Below are positions 8,333 through 13,094 of a stretch of DNA of 13,094 bases, in pieces. The notes beneath the pieces were generated by a model that was not told where the DNA came from, ran no database searches, and saw nothing but the letters and a program-made list of their open reading frames with translations. Origin of the DNA: CAYSPO01 sp964432945 (lineage in GTDB: Bacteria > Bacillota > Clostridia > Tissierellales > Peptoniphilaceae); NCBI GenBank assembly GCA_964432945.1, contig CAYSPO010000037.1, positions 1 to 13,094 on the forward strand. Reading direction: 5' to 3'. The position numbers and the translations under genes are program-made. The stretch's first letter is position 1; the number at the start of each line of letters is the position of its first letter.

Positions 8333-9802
8333 ATGTCAGAAGTTAGATTAAGATTTGCACCTAGCCCTACAGGCTTTCTTCATATAGGAGGCCTTAGGAC
8401 TGCACTTTATAATTATTTATATGCAAAAAAACATGGTGGTTCTTTTATATTAAGAATAGAAGACACAGATAGAACAAGAATAGTTGATGGAGCTATTGAA
8501 ACTCTTTTAGAAAATCTTGAGTGGGCAGGAATTAGCCACGACGAAGGAGTTTTTCTAGATGAAAATGGAAATATTTACGAAAAAGGTGAATATGGTCCTT
8601 ATATTCAATCAGATAGGGTAAAACAAGATATTTACAATAAGTACATAGACCAACTTCTTGAAGAAGATAAGGCTTATTATTGCTTTTGCTCATCTGAAAG
8701 ACTTGAAACTGTTAGAGAGCAACAAAAAGCTGATGGTTTAATTCCGAGATATGATGGATTTTGTAGAGGAATTCCACTAGAAGAAGCTAGAAAAAGAGTT
8801 GCAGCTGGAGAAAAATATGTTATAAGAATGAAGCTTCCTCATAATACTGATGTTGAGTTTGAAGATGGTGTTAAAGGAAAGATTGTTATCAATACAGCAG
8901 ATATGGATGACCAAGTTCTTATTAAATCAGACGGTTTCCCAACTTATCATTTTGCAGTAGTTATAGACGATCATTTAATGGGAATTACTCATATTGTTAG
9001 AGGAGATGAATGGATACCTTCTACTCCGAAACACGTTTTACTTTATAAGTTCTTTGGATGGGAGCAACCAGAGTTTATTCACCTACCAACAGTTCTTAAT
9101 AAAAACAGAAAAAAACTTTCCAAGAGAAATGATGATGTAGCTGTTGGAGATTTCATTGACCAAGGATATTTGGCTTCTGGGCTTGTAAATTATCTTGCTT
9201 TAGTGGGATGGTCTCCTGAAACTAATAAAGAAATCTTCAGTTTAGATGAGCTTGTAGATGAATTTTCTTTTGATAGAGTGTCTAAAACAGGTGGAATTTT
9301 TGATAGGGAAAAATTAGACTGGGTAAATGCTCACCATATCAGAAATTTCTCTACTGAAGAATTTGCTGAAATGATTAAACCTATTTTAATCCAAGACGGT
9401 TTAATCACCGAAGATTATCCTGAAGATAAACTATTATTATTAGCTCAAACTTTCCAAGAAAGTGTTGACAGAGTTAAAGATATTAGCGAATCTGTAGATT
9501 TCATTTTTACTGATGATTTAGTTATAACAGAAGAAGATGCAAAAGAATTTGCTGGTAAAGACCACGTTAGCCAATTAGCAGGAGCATTCAAAAATGCCTT
9601 AGATGAAATTGACGAAGTGGATAGTGAATTTGCAAGTACGATTATGAAGAGAATTCAAAAAGAAACTGGTATTAAAGGCAAGGATTTATATATGCCAACA
9701 AGAGCAATGCTTACAGGAAATGTTCATGGACCTGAATTAAATAATGTTATTGAACTACTAGGTAAAGATGAGATTCTAAATAGAATAGAAAAATATCTAT
9801 AA
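8333..9802 (+). CDS. gltX: Glutamyl-tRNA synthetase
   Basis: This class I aminoacyl-tRNA synthetase charges tRNA-Glu in the cytoplasm. In Firmicutes that lack GlnRS it also mischarges tRNA-Gln for later amidation by GatCAB; that is known for the group, not shown here. The 489-residue length is typical. The Rossmann fold begins RFAPSPTGFLHIGG, with the HIGH-type motif HIGG at 17-20. ILRIEDTDRTR follows, then CFC...YDGFC in the zinc-like insertion, and the KMSKS-type motif KLSKR at 261-265. The rest is the helical anticodon-binding region. A perfect AGGAGG (8323-8328) precedes ATG by 4 bases, the strongest ribosome site within the operon, which suggests translation rises here. It is followed 13 bases later by cysS, as in many Firmicutes, where cysE may intervene. 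Confidence 0.98.
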   Translation: MSEVRLRFAPSPTGFLHIGGLRTALYNYLYAKKHGGSFILRIEDTDRTRIVDGAIETLLENLEWAGISHDEGVFLDENGNIYEKGEYGPYIQSDRVKQDIYNKYIDQLLEEDKAYYCFCSSERLETVREQQKADGLIPRYDGFCRGIPLEEARKRVAAGEKYVIRMKLPHNTDVEFEDGVKGKIVINTADMDDQVLIKSDGFPTYHFAVVIDDHLMGITHIVRGDEWIPSTPKHVLLYKFFGWEQPEFIHLPTVLNKNRKKLSKRNDDVAVGDFIDQGYLASGLVNYLALVGWSPETNKEIFSLDELVDEFSFDRVSKTGGIFDREKLDWVNAHHIRNFSTEEFAEMIKPILIQDGLITEDYPEDKLLLLAQTFQESVDRVKDISESVDFIFTDDLVITEEDAKEFAGKDHVSQLAGAFKNALDEIDEVDSEFASTIMKRIQKETGIKGKDLYMPTRAMLTGNVHGPELNNVIELLGKDEILNRIEKYL

Positions 9803-9815
9803 ATGGGGGTTAGTC

Positions 9816-11207
9816 ATGAAAGTATATAACACACTTACAAGACAAAAAGAAGAATTTAAAACCCTAGAAGAAAATGTTGCTAAAATTTATGTATGTGGAC
9901 CTACAGTTTATAATTACATTCATATAGGTAATGCAAGACCGATAGTTGTCTTTGACACGTTAAGAAGATACTTAATCTATAAAGGTTATGATGTTTCTTA
10001 TGTTTCCAACTTTACTGATATTGATGATAAAATCATTAATAAGGCTAAAGAAGAAGGTGTGGAGTATACGGAAATAACTGATAAATATATTAAGGCATAT
10101 TTAGAAGATACTACTGGCCTAAATATTTTAGAAGAAAAAACTATCCACCCAAGAGCTACTGATTTTATCCAAGAAATGATTGATTTTATATCTGATTTGG
10201 AAGAAAAAGGAGCTGCTTATAATGTAAATGGAAATGTCTATTTCGATATAGATAAAGCTAAAGATTATGGAATTCTTTCTAAAAAGAATATCGAAGATCT
10301 TAAATCAGGAGCTAGGGTAGATAAGTCTGATGAAAAAGAAAATCCGTTAGACTTCGCTCTTTGGAAAAAACAAAAACAATCATGGGAACCTGCGTGGGAA
10401 AGTCCATGGGGCAAAGGTAGACCTGGCTGGCATATAGAATGCTCAGCTATGGCAAAATCAATTCTTGGTGATACTATCGATATTCATGCAGGGGGTGAAG
10501 ATTTACAGTTTCCTCATCATGAAAATGAGATTGCTCAATCGGAAACGCTTACTGGAAAAACTTTTGCTAAATACTGGATGCATAATGGAATGATTAATGT
10601 AGATAATGAAAAGATGAGTAAGTCTATAGGTAATTTCTTTTTAGTAAGGGAAGTTGCAGAAAAATACGACAGGGAAATAATAAGACTTTGGCTTTTATCT
10701 GCTCATTATAGAAATCCAATTAACTTTAGCGAAGAAGTTATGGATCACACAAAAAATGCTCTTGATAGGCTATATAATGCAAAGCTTAAATTAAATAGAT
10801 TAATGGAAAATCCTTCAGGGGAATTAGACCAAGAAATAAAAGAAAAGATAGATATTCAAGAAAGCTTATTTGTAAGAGCAATGGATGATGATTTAAATAC
10901 AGCTGATGCAATTTCTCATGTATTTGATTTAGTTAGCCTGATAAATACAAGTATAGGTGAAAACACTTCCCTTGAAACCGTAAGTTATGCGAAAGATACA
11001 TTTACCAAGCTAACAGAAGTTCTGGGGCTTTTGTATAGGAATATGGAAAATGTCGATGACTGGATTGAGGATTTAATCCAAGAAAGACAAGAAGCAAGAA
11101 AAAATAAAGATTTTCAAAGAGCTGATGAAATAAGAGATAAACTTTTAGCTGAAAAAATAGAGTTAGAAGATACAAGATCAGGTGTAGTTTGGAAGAGAAG
11201 GGACTAA
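9816..11207 (+). CDS. cysS: Cysteinyl-tRNA synthetase
   Basis: This class I synthetase charges tRNA-Cys. The 463-residue length is standard. The HIGH motif is HIGN (36-39) inside PTVYNYIHIGNARP, and the KMSKS motif is a perfect KMSKS (266-270). All four ligands of the catalytic zinc that selects the cysteine thiol are present: Cys27, Cys209 (in IECSAMA), His234 and Glu238 (in FPHHENE), nearly identical in position to E. coli CysS (28, 209, 234, 238). The C-terminal DALR and anticodon-binding parts follow. The run GGGGGT at 9805-9810 is the likely ribosome site. An out-of-frame ATG at 9803 precedes it but opens nothing useful. The next gene starts 1 base after its stop, whereas in B. subtilis the mini-RNase III gene mrnC lies between cysS and rlmB. 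Confidence 0.98.
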   Translation: MKVYNTLTRQKEEFKTLEENVAKIYVCGPTVYNYIHIGNARPIVVFDTLRRYLIYKGYDVSYVSNFTDIDDKIINKAKEEGVEYTEITDKYIKAYLEDTTGLNILEEKTIHPRATDFIQEMIDFISDLEEKGAAYNVNGNVYFDIDKAKDYGILSKKNIEDLKSGARVDKSDEKENPLDFALWKKQKQSWEPAWESPWGKGRPGWHIECSAMAKSILGDTIDIHAGGEDLQFPHHENEIAQSETLTGKTFAKYWMHNGMINVDNEKMSKSIGNFFLVREVAEKYDREIIRLWLLSAHYRNPINFSEEVMDHTKNALDRLYNAKLKLNRLMENPSGELDQEIKEKIDIQESLFVRAMDDDLNTADAISHVFDLVSLINTSIGENTSLETVSYAKDTFTKLTEVLGLLYRNMENVDDWIEDLIQERQEARKNKDFQRADEIRDKLLAEKIELEDTRSGVVWKRRD

Positions 11208-11208
11208 T

Positions 11209-11919
11209 ATGGAACTTGTTTCTGGAAGAAATGTAGTTAAAGAACTTTTGAAATCAGATAATAAGATAAACAAAGTATATCTTTCTGACGGCAAACTTCA
11301 TGGGCAAATCCTTGAAATTGTCAAAGAAATAGAAGAAAAAGAAATACCAATACAAAGAGTTCCTAAAGAAGATTTAGATGAGATGGTAACTGATTTACAT
11401 CAAGGAATTATCGCTGAGATTAATCAATACCAAACCTATAATCTAAAAGATGTATTAGAATCTGGAGCGAATAAATTTGTAATTTTAGATGAAATAGAAG
11501 ATCCGCATAATGTAGGAGCAATTATCAGAACAGCAGAAGGAGCTGGTTTTGATGGAGTTATAATTCAAAATCGAAGGTCTTCTGGCATTACTAATACTGT
11601 CCATAGATCTTCAGCTGGAGCTACTTTTCATATAAAAGTAATTGAAGTTACGAATATTACTAGAGCTATAAATGAGATGAAAGAGCATAACATTTGGATA
11701 TATGGAGCAGATGGAGAATCTGATACTGTATATACTGATGCCAACCTGAAGGGTGGCGTTGGGCTAGTAATAGGAAGTGAAGGTAAAGGAATAACAAGAC
11801 TTGTAAAAGAGAATTGTGATGTTCTTATTAAAATACCTATGTATGGCAAGGTGGAGTCTCTTAATGCATCAAACGCAGCATCAATATTAATCTATGAGGT
11901 ATTGAGGCAAAATGGCTAA
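11209..11919 (+). CDS. rlmB: SPOUT 23S rRNA 2'-O-methyltransferase, RlmB/TrmH group 3
   Basis: This is an SPOUT-fold S-adenosylmethionine-dependent methyltransferase. E. coli RlmB makes Gm2251 in the 23S rRNA peptidyl-transferase P loop; the Firmicutes orthologue YacO occupies this same locus. In the 236 residues, about 1-75 form an L30e-like RNA-binding domain (start MELVSGRNVV, then DLHQGIIAE). The catalytic domain has motif 1 DPHNVGAIIRTAE (98-110, Asn101 and Arg107), motif 2 IGSEGKG (188-194), and motif 3 IPMYGKVESLNASNAA (209-224), which makes the trefoil-knot cofactor pocket. It begins 1 base after cysS and its last 8 bases overlap the yacP start. The exact rRNA target is inferred from orthology and locus; other TrmH-family targets cannot be excluded by sequence alone. 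Confidence 0.93.
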   Translation: MELVSGRNVVKELLKSDNKINKVYLSDGKLHGQILEIVKEIEEKEIPIQRVPKEDLDEMVTDLHQGIIAEINQYQTYNLKDVLESGANKFVILDEIEDPHNVGAIIRTAEGAGFDGVIIQNRRSSGITNTVHRSSAGATFHIKVIEVTNITRAINEMKEHNIWIYGADGESDTVYTDANLKGGVGLVIGSEGKGITRLVKENCDVLIKIPMYGKVESLNASNAASILIYEVLRQNG

Positions 11920-12445
11920 AAGTGCCTATCTAATAGTAGATGGCTATAATATTCTTCATGACTGGCCAGAGTTAACTAATCTTATGACCATAGACTTGGA
12001 AACAGCTAGGAAATCTCTTATGGATACACTAGCCGAATACTCCAAGTCTAGTGGAGTAAGAGTCCATTTGGTTTTTGATGCATATGAACCAAAAGGATCG
12101 AGGACTTACCTTGAAAGAAAGGGTATAGAAGTAATTTTTACCCAAGAAAATGAAACAGCAGATAAATACATAGAGCGTTTAATTGATAGGATAGGTAGAA
12201 AAAGTAGGCAGAGCGAAATAAAAGTTGCAAGTTCAGATGCTATGATTCAAAGAATTATTTTAGGAAGAGGAGCTACTAGAGTTTCAGCTTCAGAATTAAA
12301 GCAAATGATACTCGACCAACAGGAAAAAAATTCTAGGATTGGTAGTAGGTTAAAAAAAGAAATACACCAAAACTTAGTAACCTTAGATGAAGAAAATCTT
12401 GCGAAATTAGATGAGTATATAAAGAGCTTAAAGAAAAACAAGTAG
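11912..12445 (+). CDS. rae1: NYN-domain ribonuclease, YacP/Rae1 family
   Basis: In B. subtilis, Rae1 (YacP) is a ribosome-associated endoribonuclease that cuts mRNA in the A site during translation. This 177-residue protein has the PIN-like NYN fold with its acidic metal-binding set: Asp10 in VDGYN, Asp56 in VFDAY, Asp84 in ETADKYIE and Asp109 in ASSDAM. ATRVSASEL and a lysine-rich helical tail follow. The ATG at 11912 lies 8 bases inside the rlmB end, with GAGG at 11904-11907 as ribosome site, so the two are translationally coupled. It is the last gene of the operon. Its final codons and stop lie inside the terminator hairpin. In B. subtilis sigH, secE and nusG follow at this point; here a tRNA and tuf do. 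The family is sure; the A-site nuclease role is inferred from orthology. Confidence 0.92.
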   Translation: MAKSAYLIVDGYNILHDWPELTNLMTIDLETARKSLMDTLAEYSKSSGVRVHLVFDAYEPKGSRTYLERKGIEVIFTQENETADKYIERLIDRIGRKSRQSEIKVASSDAMIQRIILGRGATRVSASELKQMILDQQEKNSRIGSRLKKEIHQNLVTLDEENLAKLDEYIKSLKKNK

Positions 12446-12473
12446 TAAAATCATCACTTGTTTTTCTTTTTTT
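12430..12473 (+). terminator. Rho-independent terminator of the long operon, overlapping the rae1 3' end
   Basis: A perfect 14-bp inverted repeat (12430-12443 with 12456-12469, 12-base loop) merges into a T-rich run to 12473. The left arm encodes the last lysines and Asn of the upstream protein, and the TAG stop (12443-12445) sits at the arm-loop junction. Ribosomes finishing that gene will therefore cover the hairpin. The A-rich left arm could also let it work, weakly, on the - strand. Confidence 0.88.
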
Positions 12474-12523
12474 GATTTTAACTATAGAGAATATCTTTAC
12501 TAAAAATAAATATTAATGAAAAG

Positions 12524-12562
12524 CAAAGAAAAAACCTCTAGACTTTTATGTCTAGAGGTTTT
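12524..12562 (-). terminator. Rho-independent terminator of the tRNA-Thr gene
   Basis: A perfect 13-bp inverted repeat (12531-12543 with 12550-12562, 6-base loop) has core CCTCTAGAC/GTCTAGAGG. Read on the - strand it begins 3 bases after the tRNA CCA and runs into TTTTTTCTTT, the expected U-tract. On the + strand no T run follows the hairpin, so it serves the tRNA and not the operon arriving from the left. Confidence 0.85.
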
Positions 12563-12565
12563 AAA

Positions 12566-12641
12566 TGGAGCCCACTGCCGGAATCGAACCGGCGACCTCT
12601 TCCTTACCATGGAAGCGCGCTACCTACTGTGCCAAGAGGGC
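12566..12641 (-). tRNA. tRNA-Thr(GGU), with two stem mismatches
   Basis: The - strand folds as a 76-base tRNA with encoded CCA. The anticodon arm is CTTCC-ATGGTAA-GGAAG, anticodon GGU (+ strand 12606-12608), reading the Thr codons ACC and ACU. The T arm is perfect (GCCGG-TTCGATT-CCGGC), and G18G19, T8/A14, G15/C48 and T33 are in place. Discriminator T73 is what I recall for Firmicute tRNA-Thr. Two positions do not pair: T5 with T68 in the acceptor stem and A12 with C23 in the D stem. Either would be restored by one base change (T5 to A, A12 to G), so they look like point mutations of a normal tRNA. A consensus promoter and close terminator argue the gene is transcribed. It is convergent with the operon and divergent from tuf. 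Confidence 0.93.
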
Positions 12642-12658
12642 TTATTGTTATGACCAAG

Positions 12659-12687
12659 ATTATACATATTTATTATTATATTGTCAA
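12659..12687 (-). promoter_or_regulatory. Perfect consensus sigma-A promoter for tRNA-Thr
   Basis: On the - strand TTGACA (12682-12687) and TATAAT (12659-12664) are both exact consensus hexamers separated by exactly 17 bases of AT-rich sequence. Transcription should start near 12652, about 10 bases before the mature tRNA 5' end. Such a match is expected for stable-RNA genes. Confidence 0.92.
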
Positions 12688-12703
12688 GCTATGAGAAAAT
12701 AGC

Positions 12704-12733
12704 TGGCTTAGTACTAATTTTAATAATAAGCCA
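12704..12733. repeat. 7-bp inverted repeat between the divergent promoters
   Basis: TGGCTTA (12704-12710) and TAAGCCA (12727-12733) are perfect inverted copies 16 bases apart. They sit upstream of both the tRNA-Thr -35 box and the putative tuf -35 box. It could be a shared operator, but a 7-bp repeat in AT-rich sequence may be chance. Confidence 0.35.
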
Positions 12734-12749
12734 ATATTAACCAAAGATG

Positions 12750-12778
12750 ATGAAATATTAAATAAAAGATGATATAAT
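12750..12778 (+). promoter_or_regulatory. Putative sigma-A promoter for tuf
   Basis: TATAAT at 12773-12778 is a perfect -10 box. Seventeen bases upstream, ATGAAA (12750-12755) matches four of six bases of TTGACA. Transcription would begin near 12785, giving a leader of about 56 bases before the tuf ATG with no obvious hairpin. It is the best candidate in the gap, though the -35 is imperfect for such a highly expressed gene. Confidence 0.7.
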
Positions 12779-12840
12779 GAGCAGTACATAGGTAAAATAC
12801 AATAAAACATTTGATTAATTTCAATATTTAGGAGGAAAAA

Positions 12841-13094
12841 ATGGGAAAAGAACAATTTGATAGAAGTAAACCTCATGTAAACATTGGAACAATCGGTCAC
12901 GTTGACCATGGTAAGACAACAACAACAGCAGCAATCACTTACGTACTAAACGAAAGATTTGGTTCAGGTGAAGGAGTATCTTACGAAAATATCGATAAGG
13001 CTCCAGAAGAAAGAGAAAGAGGAATCACAATTTCTGCTTCTCACGTAGAGTATGAAACAGAAATAAGACACTACGCACACGTAGATACACCAGG
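12841..13094 (+). CDS. tuf: Elongation factor Tu, 5' part (cut by window end)
   Basis: EF-Tu is the GTPase that delivers aminoacyl-tRNA to the ribosome. Only the first 84 codons are in the window. The start MGKEQFDRSKPHVNIGTIG is typical. The P-loop GHVDHGKT, switch I region (KAPEERERGIT) and the DxxG motif (HVDTPG) at the cut edge are visible. AGGAGG at 12830-12835 precedes the ATG by 5 bases. Codons differ from the upstream operon: many end in C (AAC, ATC, TAC, CAC, GAC), as expected of a very highly expressed gene. Two residues differ from E. coli-type EF-Tu: GKTTTTAAI in place of GKTTLTAAI, and DTPG in place of DCPG; these may simply be lineage traits. The neighbours to the right are unknown. 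Confidence 0.98.
   Translation, partial: MGKEQFDRSKPHVNIGTIGHVDHGKTTTTAAITYVLNERFGSGEGVSYENIDKAPEERERGITISASHVEYETEIRHYAHVDTP

Noticed and set aside
12531..12562. The CCTCTAGAC hairpin as a second + strand terminator for the operon
   Set aside because: On the + strand no T run follows it; on the - strand it directly follows the tRNA CCA and has the T run, so it belongs to the tRNA.
12446..12840. A T-box, riboswitch or mobile element in the gap between rae1 and tuf
   Set aside because: The gap is accounted for by two hairpins, the tRNA gene, two promoters and a leader; 12474-12523 shows nothing recognisable, and there are no long repeats or transposase remnants.
12676..12909. A - strand open frame of 77 codons across the tuf start
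   Set aside because: It overlaps the tuf promoter, ribosome site and the conserved EF-Tu P-loop on the other strand, and the translation resembles no family I know.

Overview
The window is AT-rich Gram-positive (Firmicutes) chromosome. The gene order ctp-uvrB-uvrA followed by gltX-cysS-rlmB-yacP, strong AGGAGG-type ribosome binding sites, and a tRNA-Thr with encoded CCA and T73 all fit a low-GC anaerobe of the Clostridia/Tissierellia. My best guess is the Peptoniphilaceae (Anaerococcus-like), but the sequence alone does not prove genus.

Layout. (1) Positions 1-82 hold the end of an upstream transcript and a strong intrinsic terminator. (2) From a weak promoter near 115 to a terminator at about 12430-12473, nine genes lie head to tail on the + strand with gaps of at most 16 bases or short overlaps. 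They are almost certainly one long operon: a lipoprotein S41 carboxyl-terminal processing protease (ctp), uvrB, uvrA, an asparagine-synthetase-like protein, a DJ-1/PfpI protein, gltX, cysS, an RlmB-type 23S rRNA methyltransferase, and a YacP/Rae1-type NYN nuclease. (3) Positions 12446-12840 are a divergent control region. A tRNA-Thr(GGU) gene on the - strand has a perfect consensus promoter and its own terminator. (4) The tuf gene (EF-Tu) starts at 12841 and runs off the right edge; only its first 84 codons are visible.

How the genes work together. uvrB and uvrA encode the damage-recognition part of nucleotide excision repair. gltX and cysS charge Glu and Cys tRNAs, rlmB modifies 23S rRNA, yacP/rae1 probably cleaves mRNA on the ribosome, and tRNA-Thr and tuf feed translation. 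The operon therefore joins a repair module to a translation module. Between them sit two accessory genes, an AsnB-like protein and a DJ-1 protein.

The most unusual item is the AsnB-like protein (6151-7770). Its fold-level sequence resembles the asparagine-synthase-related proteins of polysaccharide clusters, but the nucleotide-binding SGGxDS loop and two further active-site motifs are replaced, so it looks like a pseudoenzyme with an unknown job. The second is the tRNA-Thr, which has two stem mismatches despite an apparently excellent promoter and terminator. I see no CRISPR array, insertion sequence, prophage or defence system.
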